64,000 nt of DNA from Pseudomonas mediterranea CFBP 5447 (GCF_000774145.1 NZ_KN322987.1:498756-562755); one strand, 5' to 3'. Positions 23,816 to 33,591 are shown, counted from the first letter of the stretch. The notes: generated by a model from the letters alone, not told the origin. A program made the numbers and translations.

Positions 23816-26800
23816 TCAGAATTGCCAGTCCAGGGTCAATCCGACGCCGTGGCTTTTATCCCGGGTACCGAGCACGCCGTTGTAGTCCAGGTTGACGCGC
23901 ACATCCCTGGCCACTGCGAGCCCGGCCCGAGCGCCGATCACCGCGGCGTTGCGGTCCATGGACACGCTCTGCACCGCGAAGGTGTCTGTGCTGCCGGTAA
24001 ACGCCAGGTCCTGTTCGGAACGGGTATTGCTCAAGTTGTGCTGCCAGCCCAGGGAGCCGGAGAGTTGCAGTTGCTGGGTCCGAGACAGCGCCAGGCTGTG
24101 GCTGGCCCGCACGCCCAGGGTCGACAGCAGCGCATCGCGACGGTCATCGCCACCGTGCAGGGCTGCGCTGTCACCTTTCTCATGGAAGCTGTCGCTGTCC
24201 AGGTGCACATAGGCCAGATTGGCGAACGGCTCCAGGGCCACGGGTTGCAGGTCGAGGCGATAGGCCGCTTCGGTGAAGACCTGGCCGGTGCGCGCATCGC
24301 GCTTGGTTTTCTCCCGGCCACTGACCTCGGCCCACTGCAACTCACGTTTGGCGTCGATGCGATGCCAGCTGTAGGCGCCGCCGACGGTCAGGCGCAGTGC
24401 GTCGATCTCATGCCCCAGGTAGGCCCCCAGGTGATAGCTGTCGACCTCGGCCGACGAATGCGTGCCATCCCCCATGCTCAATGAACTGTCGCTGTATCCG
24501 GTGACGAAGCCCAGTCGTGTCCGTTCGCTGATCAAGCCGTCGCCACCGATCAGCAGCCCACCGATGGAGCTGTTGGAGCTGGCGTTGTCATGCCCCCCGT
24601 CGCTTTTGCCCCAGGCGCCGAGCGCCTTGACCCAGAGATTGCTGTCGACGTCGGTTGGCGTATTGGCGTCGTACAGCGCGTCCTGGCGCAGGCGATCACC
24701 CACGGCGTCTCGCAGGTAACGGCTGTGGTTGATCAACAACGTGCCGATGGCCGGGTGGATCTCGCCGGACAATTGCTGGAACGCCTGCTGCGCCACCGCA
24801 GTGCTGGATGACAACAGCAAGGTTTCGTAGAGGGCGTTGCCGGCGCCCAATTGCTCAGCCGCGGACGCTACGGAACGCTGGTTGGGGGTCAAGCCGAGGC
24901 TGCTGAACGATGCCGCGTTGCGCGCCACCGTCAGTTGAACGCCGCTGGCGGAGTACCCCAGGTTGCCCCCCAGGAACGCATAGTTGGGCAGCACCTCGCC
25001 AAAACGCCCGTCGATGCCGCCAGCCGCCTGCAGGATGTCGAGCTGACGCCCCAGCAGGTTGCTCACTCCGCTGGCGGCCAGCAGCGTCGGGCTGTTTTCC
25101 AGAGACAAGGCCACTGTCGCGCCGTCGACCGTGGCCTTGCCGCCGGCAATGATCTGGTCGCTGGAGGTCGGCGACACTTCCACCGCGTAGGTCGAGCCCG
25201 GTTGGAAGGTCACATCCCCGGCCACCTGCAACGTGCCGATGGAGTTGCCCGGCGCCACGCTACCGCCTTGGTTGGCGGTGAGGCTGGCGATGCGTCCGTT
25301 CCCGCCCAGTACCCCGCCGTCATTGACGGTCACGACCGACGCCAGTGAACCGTTGATTGCCAGGCGCCCCTCGTTGACCAGGGTCGGCCCGCTGTAGGTG
25401 TTGTCACCGGTGAGTATCAAGGTGCCGATGCCCTCCTTGGTCAGGCCACCGTGACCGGCTATGTCGTTGCGCCACACATCCAGCCCGCACTGGATTCCGC
25501 TGCACACCCGTTCCGTGGGTTTGCCGGCATCGACGATCGCACCGACGCCCGGCAAGTCCGCCACGAACTGCCCGGAACCGTAGGCACCGTCGACGCGGAA
25601 TTCCACGGGAATGTCCTGCTCGGTCACCAGCATCGCCGGACCGTCGATGGCCTTGCCCAGGTTGATCATGCCCCAGCCATACAGCGAATCGACGCCAGGG
25701 GTGCCCATGTCGGTGGCCGTGGTACGCAGCACGCTGGCGACCTGGTCACCGGTCATGTACGGGAAGCGCTCCATCAACACTGCCACACTGCCGGCGACAT
25801 GGGGCGCGGCCATGGAGGTACCGCTTTTGTTGCCGTAGCCCACCGTCAGGTCATCGGCGCTGGTGCCGCCGATCACAGCGCTGTAGACCCGGGTGCCCGG
25901 TGCCGATACGCAGAAACTGGCGGTATAGCCACAGCGCGACGAGAACGTGCTGATGGTGTAGGGATCGGGACTGCTGGTGTCGGGGTTGACCTGCAGGGCG
26001 GCGACCGTGAGCCAGTTCGGCGCGATGTCCGGCACGAAATACGCCAGGCCCGCGATGGCATCGGGGTTGTTGAGGTTGTAGTCGTTGCCGGCGGCGAAAA
26101 TGGTCACGATACCACTGCGGGCGGCGGCGATGGCGCCTTCGTAGGCGCCGCCCGGCCGGGTGCCCAGCAACGGCTGGATCTGGTCGAACTGCAGTTGCGC
26201 GTCCTGCACAGTAAAGTGCGGGAAGGCCGGGTCCCGGCCGCCCTGGTCGAAGCGGTCGGTGATGCCGATGCCCCAACTGTTGTTGATGATCCGCGCGCCG
26301 CTGGCGATCAGCGCATCCCAACCGGCTTTGTAAACCGCACCGTCGTTACCGAGGATGATGCCGTCCTCCGGACCGGGGTCGCCGTTGTCGGCGCTGATGA
26401 TCTGCGCGTCGAACGCCACGCCGTGCATCGGGCTACCGTCACGGCTGCCGGCGGCGATCCCGCCGACATGGGTGCCATGGGAGCCCAGCTTGCCGTCGGA
26501 GCCCACCGTGGGTGAGCCATCGTAGCGGAACGGGTCACCGGCCTTCACCGGAATGTAGGGGTCGGTGTATTCGCGGATGCCGCTGGTGACCAGGGTCACG
26601 ACTTTATTGGCGCCGGAAAACTCCGGATGCGCGGCGTAGACCGGTTGGTCGAAGATCCCCAGCTTGACGCCCTTCCCGGTGTAACCGGCGGCATAGGCCT
26701 GCTGCGCATTGATCGCGCCCAGCCCCCATTCGGCGTTGAATTCGGCGCTGCGCCAACTGTCCGGGTCCCCGGACCTGCCGCCCTCGACATAAGGCGCCGC

Positions 26801-26908
26801 CTGGGCCGAGCCCAGGGTTGCGACTGCGCAGAGCACGGCGTGATTCAAGGTCTTTAGGAGAAACAGGCTGCGTGTTTTTCCGGGTTGCTTGTTGTTATCG
26901 ATTTTCAT
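23816..26908 (-). CDS. Subtilase autotransporter (type Va secretion), PspA/PspB-like
   Basis: The 1030-residue protein has a signal peptide (cleavage near residue 38, SAQAAPY), an S8 subtilisin domain with D87 (GIFDQP), H144 (SHGTHVGG) and S365 (SGTSMAAPH), a passenger stalk with a PATR-type repeat (GTLILTGDNTYSGPTLVNEGRLAING, about 495-520), and a C-terminal beta-barrel of about 270 residues ending in Phe (LTLDWQF). It would reach the surface by its own barrel, without AprDEF. Homologues in fluorescent pseudomonads lie between aprF and lipA, often as a pair, and are known as Psp/Prt serine proteases. Only one copy is present here. It is expressed as part of the exoenzyme operon. Confidence 0.95.
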   Translation of the reverse strand: MKIDNNKQPGKTRSLFLLKTLNHAVLCAVATLGSAQAAPYVEGGRSGDPDSWRSAEFNAEWGLGAINAQQAYAAGYTGKGVKLGIFDQPVYAAHPEFSGANKVVTLVTSGIREYTDPYIPVKAGDPFRYDGSPTVGSDGKLGSHGTHVGGIAAGSRDGSPMHGVAFDAQIISADNGDPGPEDGIILGNDGAVYKAGWDALIASGARIINNSWGIGITDRFDQGGRDPAFPHFTVQDAQLQFDQIQPLLGTRPGGAYEGAIAAARSGIVTIFAAGNDYNLNNPDAIAGLAYFVPDIAPNWLTVAALQVNPDTSSPDPYTISTFSSRCGYTASFCVSAPGTRVYSAVIGGTSADDLTVGYGNKSGTSMAAPHVAGSVAVLMERFPYMTGDQVASVLRTTATDMGTPGVDSLYGWGMINLGKAIDGPAMLVTEQDIPVEFRVDGAYGSGQFVADLPGVGAIVDAGKPTERVCSGIQCGLDVWRNDIAGHGGLTKEGIGTLILTGDNTYSGPTLVNEGRLAINGSLASVVTVNDGGVLGGNGRIASLTANQGGSVAPGNSIGTLQVAGDVTFQPGSTYAVEVSPTSSDQIIAGGKATVDGATVALSLENSPTLLAASGVSNLLGRQLDILQAAGGIDGRFGEVLPNYAFLGGNLGYSASGVQLTVARNAASFSSLGLTPNQRSVASAAEQLGAGNALYETLLLSSSTAVAQQAFQQLSGEIHPAIGTLLINHSRYLRDAVGDRLRQDALYDANTPTDVDSNLWVKALGAWGKSDGGHDNASSNSSIGGLLIGGDGLISERTRLGFVTGYSDSSLSMGDGTHSSAEVDSYHLGAYLGHEIDALRLTVGGAYSWHRIDAKRELQWAEVSGREKTKRDARTGQVFTEAAYRLDLQPVALEPFANLAYVHLDSDSFHEKGDSAALHGGDDRRDALLSTLGVRASHSLALSRTQQLQLSGSLGWQHNLSNTRSEQDLAFTGSTDTFAVQSVSMDRNAAVIGARAGLAVARDVRVNLDYNGVLGTRDKSHGVGLTLDWQF

Positions 26909-26976
26909 GAACCATCCTTAGTTGTTGCAAAAGTCCTGTGGCTTTCCTGTCCCTTGGGGGCTGCCCGGCCGATGGA

Positions 26977-28314
26977 TCAGCGGGTTACAAATGCCTCATC
27001 CACCTTCGCCAGGTCCTGCTCCCCCAATGTGCCGGCGTAGTAATGCAATTTGACCCAGGCCATGAGGTAGTCGTAGCGGGCCTGGGCGAGGTCGCGGCGG
27101 GTGGTGTAGAGCTGTTGCTCGGCGTTGAGCGCGTCGAGGTTGACCCGCTCACCCCCCAGAATGCTTTGCCGGGTCGACACCACCAGCGCTTCGGCAGAGG
27201 CCAGGGCTTTCTGGTAGGCCCGCAGCTTGTTCACCCCCGACACGCAGGCGCTGAACTGCCGGCGCAGTTCGATCAGGGTTTCCCGGGTCTTGGCGTCCAG
27301 CTCGTATTCGGCCTGTTCCATGGTGCGGCTGGCCTGGCGGGTCGAAGCCGACACGCCACCGCCGGCATACAACGGCACGCTGACTTCCAGGCCAATGGTG
27401 TTGGTGTCGTAGCGCTGGTTGTAGGTGTTGCCGCTTTCCGACTCGTTCTGGCGCATCGTCGCGTAAGCGCTGACCTTGGGCAGATGCCCGGCGCGGTTGC
27501 GCTCCACCTCGTAGCGCGCGACGTCCACGGCCTGGCGCTGGGAGGCCAGGCTGGGGTTGTTGCTCACGGCCAGTTCGTGCCAGGTGTCAAAACTGGCGGG
27601 CTGCAAGGCGAAGGTCTGGAAGCTTTCATTCAGCGGCGCCAGGTCGCCGATGGCCAGGGTCGGCACGCCGATCAACGAACCGAGCTCCCGCAGGGAAGCA
27701 TCCTGTTCGTTGTGCGCTTCGATCTCTTCGGCGGTGGCCAACTCGTAGCGCGACTCGGCCTCGAGGATATCGGTGCGGGTGCCTTCGCCCTGGCGGAACA
27801 GATGCTCGTTCTGGCGGAACTGCTGTTCGAAAGCCTTTTTCTTGGCCTGGGCAATGTCGATCTGGTCCTGGGCGAACAGCGCCTGGGTGTAATTGCTCAG
27901 CACCCGCACCAGCAATTCCTGGCTCTTGCCGCGGAAGTTTTCATCGGCGAACAACGCCTGCGCCACGCCCTTGCGATAGGCCGCGTAGGCCTCGTAATCC
28001 AGCAGCGGCTGTTGCAGGGTCAAGCTGGAGCCGTAACTGCTGTAGTTGCGGTCGTCATGCTGGCTGCCACCACGGTCATTGAGGTAGGTGACCTTGGACT
28101 GGTTGCGGCCCTTGTTGTAGCTGTAACCCAGGTGCGGCAGCAGCCCGGCGCGGCCGATGGCTCGGTTTTCCAGGCCCGCGTCGCGTTCCTTGATCGCTCC
28201 AAGATAGACCGGGTCGTTGCGCAGGGCCTGTTCGTAGAACTCGAACGGCCCCATGGCCCAGGCAGGGTTGCAGATAGAAACGGCCAGCAATGCCAACCCG
28301 TAGAGACACTTCAT
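26977..28314 (-). CDS. aprF: Outer membrane channel of the type I exporter
   Basis: The 445-residue product has a signal peptide (MKCLYGLALLAVSICNPAWA) and the two-repeat TolC layout: FEFYEQALRNDPVYLGA at the N-terminus and the matching WHELAVSNNPSLASQRQAVDVARY around 245-270, plus long coiled-coil helices and beta segments such as GLEVSVPLYAGGGVSA. It should form a trimeric outer-membrane channel and periplasmic tunnel docking with AprE. AAGGA lies ten bases before the ATG at 28314. It lies 14 bases after aprE on the same strand, within the operon, and exports AprX and LipA with AprD and AprE. Confidence 0.95.
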   Translation of the reverse strand: MKCLYGLALLAVSICNPAWAMGPFEFYEQALRNDPVYLGAIKERDAGLENRAIGRAGLLPHLGYSYNKGRNQSKVTYLNDRGGSQHDDRNYSSYGSSLTLQQPLLDYEAYAAYRKGVAQALFADENFRGKSQELLVRVLSNYTQALFAQDQIDIAQAKKKAFEQQFRQNEHLFRQGEGTRTDILEAESRYELATAEEIEAHNEQDASLRELGSLIGVPTLAIGDLAPLNESFQTFALQPASFDTWHELAVSNNPSLASQRQAVDVARYEVERNRAGHLPKVSAYATMRQNESESGNTYNQRYDTNTIGLEVSVPLYAGGGVSASTRQASRTMEQAEYELDAKTRETLIELRRQFSACVSGVNKLRAYQKALASAEALVVSTRQSILGGERVNLDALNAEQQLYTTRRDLAQARYDYLMAWVKLHYYAGTLGEQDLAKVDEAFVTR

Positions 28315-28327
28315 ACACCGGACATCC

Positions 28328-29644
28328 TTATTCCTCGGTCAACGCAGAGCCGGCCCGGTCGAGCAGCGGTTTGAACAGGTAGTTGAGCAGCGAGCGCTCG
28401 CCGGTGCGCACGAACATTTCCGCCGGCATCCCGGGCTTGATCACCAGGCCATTGAGCTTTTCCAGCGCCGCATCGCCCACGCTGCTGCGCAGCACGTAGT
28501 ACGGCGTACCGGTTTTTTCATCGACCATCTGGTCGGCGGACACCAGACTGACCTCACCCGCCACCCTCGGCGTGCGGCTCTGGTTGAAGGCGGTAAACAA
28601 AATGTCCACCGGCAGATGGATACCGACCTTGTCGATCAGGTTCACCGGCAGGTGCCCTTCCACCTCCAGCCGGGTGCCTTGGGGCACGATCTCCAGCAAG
28701 GTGTCGCCCTGGCGTACCACTGCGCCCTCGGTGTGCACCCCGAGGTTGACGGCGATGCCATCGGCGGTGGCGAGGATCTCGCTGTGTTGCAGCTCGAAGC
28801 CAGCCGACGTGAGCTGCTGTTGCAGGGTTTCGCTCTTGAGCTGGGCCTCGGCCAACTGGCTGCGGACTTCCTTCTGGTATTCCTCGCTGTGTTGCTGCAG
28901 CTTCAACCGGGATTCGATGATCCCCTGCTCCACCCGGCCGCTTTCGCCGCTGTTCTGCGCCAGCTCCTGCTGCACCTGGGACAGTTGCCGTTGATAATCC
29001 AGCAGGCGGTTGCGCGGGATATAGCCGTTATCCGCCAAGGGCTGCAGATTGCCCAGTTGCAGGCGCAGGGACTCGGCCTGGGCGGTCAGGTCGCCACGGG
29101 CCCGGCGCATCCCCGCCAGTTGCGCGGTGGCGCCGTCGATGCTGGCGCGCAACGCGGCCTGCTCCCGGGCGAAGGCTTCGCGGCGGCTGCTGAACAGTTG
29201 TCGCTGGCCTTCGAGCACCAATGCCAGGCGAGGGTCCGGGTCCTGGCTCAGCGCGCTCGGGAAACTCACTTGCGCCAGGTTGTCCCGCTCGCTTTGCCAG
29301 CGCGCCAGGCTGGCCCAGGCCATCCGATACTGGGCTTGCAGCGATTGCACATCCGCCGCGGCCTGGGTCTGATCCAGGCGAAACAACGGTTGACCTTGCT
29401 TGACCGCTTCGCCTTCGCGCACCAGGATCCGGCTGACCATGCCGCCGCTCATCGATTGCACGGCCTTGCGCTTGCCGGAAACCACCACCGTGCCCTGCAC
29501 GGGAATGCCCTGGTCCAACGGGGCGAGGCTGGCCCAGGTGAAAAAGCTGCCGGCACCCAGGATCGCCAGGGCCCAGCCCATGCGCATGAAGAAACCGGCG
29601 TCACGTTCGGGACGCTCGGGGAGTCGAGTGTGTTCGAGGTTCAT
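28328..29644 (-). CDS. aprE: Membrane fusion protein of the type I exporter (HlyD/PrtE family)
   Basis: The product (438 residues from ATG 29644) has a short cytoplasmic N-terminus, one membrane segment (about 24-42, MRMGWALAILGAGSFFTWASLAPL), a lipoyl-like half (GTVVVSGKRKAVQSMSGGMVSRILVREGEAVKQGQPL), a long periplasmic coiled coil (residues 90-270) and a closing beta-barrel with LLEIVPQGTRLEVEGHLP. It bridges the AprD ATPase and the AprF channel. ATG 29644 is chosen because AAGGAT precedes it by seven bases; an ATG at 29662, overlapping the aprD stop as ATGA, would add six residues and is also possible. Confidence 0.95.
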   Translation of the reverse strand: MNLEHTRLPERPERDAGFFMRMGWALAILGAGSFFTWASLAPLDQGIPVQGTVVVSGKRKAVQSMSGGMVSRILVREGEAVKQGQPLFRLDQTQAAADVQSLQAQYRMAWASLARWQSERDNLAQVSFPSALSQDPDPRLALVLEGQRQLFSSRREAFAREQAALRASIDGATAQLAGMRRARGDLTAQAESLRLQLGNLQPLADNGYIPRNRLLDYQRQLSQVQQELAQNSGESGRVEQGIIESRLKLQQHSEEYQKEVRSQLAEAQLKSETLQQQLTSAGFELQHSEILATADGIAVNLGVHTEGAVVRQGDTLLEIVPQGTRLEVEGHLPVNLIDKVGIHLPVDILFTAFNQSRTPRVAGEVSLVSADQMVDEKTGTPYYVLRSSVGDAALEKLNGLVIKPGMPAEMFVRTGERSLLNYLFKPLLDRAGSALTEE

Positions 29645-29658
29645 GTCGCGATCCTTGC

Positions 29659-31434
29659 TCATGCGTTGCCGGGCTTGCCGGCGGCCTGGTACTGACGGCT
29701 CATGCTCAAGCCGTTGGGCGTCGGCTGCGGTTTGTCCCGCGGGGTTTCCGACTGGCCGGATAGCGCTCGCAGCACTTTCTGGCTCGGTCCGAACGCTTGC
29801 AGCCGGCCGTCGTTGAGCACCAGCAACTTGTCGGCCTGGGCCAGTGCCGAGGAGCGGTGTGTCACCAGCACGACGCTGGTGCCCTGGGCTTTCAGCTGCG
29901 CGATGGCACTGGCCAGCGCCGCCTCGCCGACGGTGTCCAGGTTGGAATTGGGCTCATCGAGCACCACCAGGCTCGGCCGGTCATACAGGGCCCGGGCCAG
30001 GGCGACCCGTTGTTTCTGCCCGCCGGACAAGCCGCAACCGTCCTCTCCCAGTACCGTGTCGTAGCCTTGGGGCATGCGCAGGATCAGTTCATGCACCCCG
30101 GCCTGCTGCGCGGCAGCGACGACTTTCTGCGGGTCGGCCTCGCGAAAGCGGGCGATGTTCTCGGCGATGCTGCCGCTGAACAGCTCGATGTCCTGGGGCA
30201 GATAGCCGATAAACGGGCCGAGTTGGTCTCGGTTCCAGCGATGGATATCGGCCCCGTCCAGCCGCACCGCGCCACCGAGGATCGGCCACACACCCACCAG
30301 CACACGGGCCAGGGTGGACTTGCCGGAGCCCGAGGCCCCCAGGACGCCAAGCACTTCGCCGGCTGCGAGACTGAAACTCACTTGATGCAACGTCGCTTGA
30401 CGCCGCCCCGGGGGGCCGGCGCTGACCTGCTCGAAGCTCACCTGGCCCTTGGGCGGTGGCAGCGGCATCGCATCGTCCTGGGGTGGATAGGCCTGCAACA
30501 GCGCGTCGAGACGGCGGTACGCCAGTTTCGCGCCGCTCCACTGCTTCCACACGGCAATCAATTGATCGATGGGACTCAATACCCGGCCCATCAGGATCGA
30601 CCCAGCAATCATCATCCCGGCCGTCATGTCGCCCTTGATCACCAGCAGCGCCCCCAGCCCCAGGACCAGCGATTGCAGACACAGGCGCAGGGCCTTGCTG
30701 AAGGCGCTGATGACCGCACCGGTGTCGCTGGCCTGGTTCTGCAGGCCGAGAAAACGCGAATGCACGGCAAACCAGCGGTTGCGCAACGCATCGAGCATGC
30801 CCATGGCCTGGATCGATTCAGCGTTGTGCAGGTGGCTGGTGGCCAACTGACTGGACTGTTGCGAGTAGCCGCTGGCCTGTGCCAATGGTTTGCGGGTCAT
30901 GGCCTCGTTCAGGCATGCCAGGCCGATGAGCAGCAGCGTGCCGACGCTGGCGAACACGCCCAGCCAGACATTGAACAGGTAGATCACCAGCAGATAGACC
31001 GGGAACCAGGGGGCATCGAAGAAGGCGAACAGCGCCGGGCCGGTGACGAACTGGCGCAGATGGGTCAAGTCGCCCAGGGATTGCCCGGCATTGCCTTCGC
31101 CCTGGAGCAGGTTGCGCTCGAACGCGGCCTTGTAGACCTGAAGGTTGAAACGCCTTTCCAATTGGCTGCCGATGCGGATGACGATGAAGCTGCGCACCAT
31201 TTCCAACAGCCCGATGAAGACAAAAAACCCCACCACCATCAACGACAGCATCACCAGGGTGGTTTCGTTCTGCGATGACAATCCCCGGTCATATACCTGG
31301 AGCATGTAGATGGAAGGCGCCAGCATCAGGACGTTAATCAGTGCGGTAAAACAACCGACACTGAGCAGGATATTTTTATAATCGCCCAGCGCCTTGAACA
31401 GCGATACAGTGGCGACGGTCTTTGCCCTCTTCAT
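29659..31434 (-). CDS. aprD: Type I secretion ABC transporter (permease-ATPase)
   Basis: The product (591 residues from MKRAKTV, with AGGGAAG before ATG 31434) has six predicted membrane helices in residues 15-290 and a C-terminal ATPase with Walker A GASGSGKST (366-374, K372), signature LSGGQKQR, Walker B LVVLDEPNSNLD and the H-loop VTHR. It lacks the N-terminal peptidase-like domain of bacteriocin exporters, as expected for the PrtD/AprD group which recognises C-terminal secretion signals. It works in the inner membrane with AprE and AprF to export AprX and LipA. An in-frame extension upstream to 31473 has no Shine-Dalgarno support. Confidence 0.96.
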   Translation of the reverse strand: MKRAKTVATVSLFKALGDYKNILLSVGCFTALINVLMLAPSIYMLQVYDRGLSSQNETTLVMLSLMVVGFFVFIGLLEMVRSFIVIRIGSQLERRFNLQVYKAAFERNLLQGEGNAGQSLGDLTHLRQFVTGPALFAFFDAPWFPVYLLVIYLFNVWLGVFASVGTLLLIGLACLNEAMTRKPLAQASGYSQQSSQLATSHLHNAESIQAMGMLDALRNRWFAVHSRFLGLQNQASDTGAVISAFSKALRLCLQSLVLGLGALLVIKGDMTAGMMIAGSILMGRVLSPIDQLIAVWKQWSGAKLAYRRLDALLQAYPPQDDAMPLPPPKGQVSFEQVSAGPPGRRQATLHQVSFSLAAGEVLGVLGASGSGKSTLARVLVGVWPILGGAVRLDGADIHRWNRDQLGPFIGYLPQDIELFSGSIAENIARFREADPQKVVAAAQQAGVHELILRMPQGYDTVLGEDGCGLSGGQKQRVALARALYDRPSLVVLDEPNSNLDTVGEAALASAIAQLKAQGTSVVLVTHRSSALAQADKLLVLNDGRLQAFGPSQKVLRALSGQSETPRDKPQPTPNGLSMSRQYQAAGKPGNA

Positions 31435-31585
31435 TATTCTTCCCTGCTCTTGGCTTCGCCACAGAGTTGGCAAACTCTTGAACTTGCCAATCTTTTATTT
31501 AGTTGAATCTGAACCACCAAAGTGCGCGCTTGATCGAACAAACGCGCTTGGATACGGGTAAACAGGCCCAGGTCTTACGAATACG

Positions 31586-32008
31586 TTAACGCGCGCTCTC
31601 TCGGATATCGCGCTCGAGCGTAACGCTCAATCCGGACTTCAAATTGACTTGATAATGCTGGCCCTGGCGCAGCCCCAGATGAACTCGGGCATCTTGCTTA
31701 CCAAGCAGCGAAAGACCATCGGGCTCCGGAAACCAATGCACCGGCTCATCCCCGAGCCAGTGACCCAGGCAATCGGTTTGTCCACCCACGGTCTGGTCCG
31801 CCTTGAGTTCGATGACGCAGATATTCGACGGTTTGTCTTGCAGGGCCTGGGTTTGTGCATCGTCCTGCGGGCCTGCCAGAACGGCACGCCACTGACCGGC
31901 CAACTGCGAGGGTTCTGCTAACAACAGGCTGCGCGCCATGGCGACTTCTCCAGAAAACGACATCAGCATAACGAGTAACCAGGCGGCTGCCGGAAGACTG
32001 CGGGGCAT
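31586..32008 (-). CDS. inh: Periplasmic alkaline protease inhibitor (Inh/AprI)
   Basis: The 140-residue protein has a signal peptide (LPAAAWLLVMLMSFSGEVAMA) with cleavage expected after ARS or AMA, and a small beta-barrel with two cysteines in the positions typical of Inh (C64 in SNICVIEL and C80 in QTDCLGHW). The mature N-terminus RSLLLAEPSQLAGQWR inserts into the active site of serralysins, guarding the periplasm against stray AprX. It lies directly after aprX on the same strand, with a single REP half in the 121-base gap. The ribosome binding site is weak (AAAGATC), consistent with lower expression than aprX. Confidence 0.94.
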   Translation of the reverse strand: MPRSLPAAAWLLVMLMSFSGEVAMARSLLLAEPSQLAGQWRAVLAGPQDDAQTQALQDKPSNICVIELKADQTVGGQTDCLGHWLGDEPVHWFPEPDGLSLLGKQDARVHLGLRQGQHYQVNLKSGLSVTLERDIRESAR

Positions 32009-32040
32009 GATCTTTACTCGCTGAAAGGGTTGGAATGCGT

Positions 32041-32080
32041 CTGTGGCGAGGGAGCTTGCTCCCGCTGGGCTGCGAAGCAG
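32041..32080. repeat. Single (unpaired) REP half within the aprX-inh gap
   Basis: One copy of CTGTGGCGAGGGAGCTTGCT with the usual GCTGGGCTGCGAAGCAG neighbour, but no inverted partner. The downstream 50 bases (CCCCTTGTTGATGGG...) have no REP match. It lies inside the operon, between the protease and inhibitor genes. Confidence 0.8.
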
Positions 32081-32129
32081 TCCCCTTGTTGATGGGAAAA
32101 GCCCCTCACCTCAGTGAGTCATGCGGACA

Positions 32130-33587
32130 TCAAGCCACGATGTCCGAAACCGCAGCCTGGCCGACGGTACTGACCAGGAAATCGGCCACGCCATGCCCGG
32201 AGAAGTCCACCGACAACAGGCTGTTGCCGCCCGATGTCGACAGCACCGCATCGCCCGCCGCACCGGTGAACGCATTCACGAAGTGCAGGCCCGCGCCGTT
32301 GGTGATACCGGTCAGGTCGATCTTGTCCAGGCCGCTGACGAAATCGAGGATCTGGTCCGTGGCACCCGGCCGCGAGTCTGAACTCGCAGCGAACACGAAG
32401 GTGTCGGCCCCGGAACCGCCCGACAGCTTGTCCGCACCGCCGCCGCCCCAGAGAATGTCATTGCCGGCGCCGCCCTTGAGCTCGTTGGCCACTTCGTTAC
32501 CGATCAGCAAATCGCTGCCCGATCCGCCGATGGCATTTTCGATGGTGGCGCCTTGGGCGATGGACACGTTGCCCACCATGCCGCCAACGTCCGAGAACGA
32601 GGCGTCATTGAGGTTTATCTTCTGGTTCTGGGTGAAGCCGGAGAAGTCCAGGGTATCGCGACCGCCCGCGTCCCAGACCGAGAACACCACCTTGTCCGAC
32701 GAGGAAGACGCACTGAGGAAGTCACGACCGGCGTTGGAATTGAAACCGTAGGTGGTATCACCGGTACGGGTGCCCATGTTGGCGCCATAGAGCTTCTGGA
32801 TCGCCGCAATGTCGTCCATCAGAGGGCCCGAGGAATAGGCTTCGACGCCGCCCTTGCTGAAGTTCTGGTCGGTGTTGCTTTCGCTCCAGTAGCTCATGAC
32901 GCTGTAGCCACGGGTGTCCTGGCCGTAGGTGGCGTCATCGTAAGTCGGGCTGCCTTCGCCGGCGTTGTAGTCGCCAGGGTGCGCCAGGCCCAGGGTGTGG
33001 CCGATTTCATGGGTCAGGGTCTGCCGGCCATAATTGTTAAGGTCCGGGTTCTTGTTCTGGGTGTAGCTGCTGTTGATCAGGTACCAGGACGTCCCGTCAT
33101 AGCCGGCGCCGGTCCCCGGCAGGTAGGCGAACGCCGCTGCGCCGTCCTGGCCGCCGCTGTAGTTGCCGAAGGTCATGTGCCCGTCGCCACCGCTGCTCTT
33201 CTCGGTAAAAGTGACATTGGCCACGTCCGCCCAGGATTGCATGGCCAGCGCCGCCTGGCCTTTCTGCTGGGCGCTGAACTGGCTGAAGCCGCTGATCCCG
33301 TGCTTGTTCATGGTGCTGGAGGATGCGGAGGTGAGGAAGGTATAGGTCAGCTCGATCTTGCCGCTGCCGTCCCGGTCCTGATACGCCGCGCCGTCGCGTA
33401 ACAACTGAGTCGCCGCCTCGTCCACCGAGTACGAGGGTTTACCATTGACTGTGAGATTGCCACCACGGTCATATTGATGGCTGAAACTATTGATCTGGTT
33501 GAATGCATTACTGGGCGCAGCCAATGATTGCGCTGCCCAGAGGAGTTGTTCGGCTGAATCGATAGTGCTGGTTTTGACTTTCGACAT
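32130..33587 (-). CDS. aprX: Secreted alkaline metalloprotease, serralysin (AprX/AprA)
   Basis: The 485-residue protein has the zinc site HEIGHTLGLAHP (about residues 186-197) with the serralysin Met-turn SVMSYWSE about 40 residues on. Five or so RTX nonapeptides (GGSGSDLLIGNEVANELKGGAGNDILWGG, about 355-390) bind calcium, and the C-terminus SDIVA is the usual type I secretion signal. An N-terminal propeptide of about 15-20 residues is expected. ATG 33587 is preceded by AAGGAAG; an in-frame GTG two codons upstream is not needed. This is the main extracellular protease of fluorescent pseudomonads, first in the leftward operon with inh, aprDEF, the subtilase and lipA. Confidence 0.97.
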   Translation of the reverse strand: MSKVKTSTIDSAEQLLWAAQSLAAPSNAFNQINSFSHQYDRGGNLTVNGKPSYSVDEAATQLLRDGAAYQDRDGSGKIELTYTFLTSASSSTMNKHGISGFSQFSAQQKGQAALAMQSWADVANVTFTEKSSGGDGHMTFGNYSGGQDGAAAFAYLPGTGAGYDGTSWYLINSSYTQNKNPDLNNYGRQTLTHEIGHTLGLAHPGDYNAGEGSPTYDDATYGQDTRGYSVMSYWSESNTDQNFSKGGVEAYSSGPLMDDIAAIQKLYGANMGTRTGDTTYGFNSNAGRDFLSASSSSDKVVFSVWDAGGRDTLDFSGFTQNQKINLNDASFSDVGGMVGNVSIAQGATIENAIGGSGSDLLIGNEVANELKGGAGNDILWGGGGADKLSGGSGADTFVFAASSDSRPGATDQILDFVSGLDKIDLTGITNGAGLHFVNAFTGAAGDAVLSTSGGNSLLSVDFSGHGVADFLVSTVGQAAVSDIVA

Positions 33588-33591
33588 AAAC

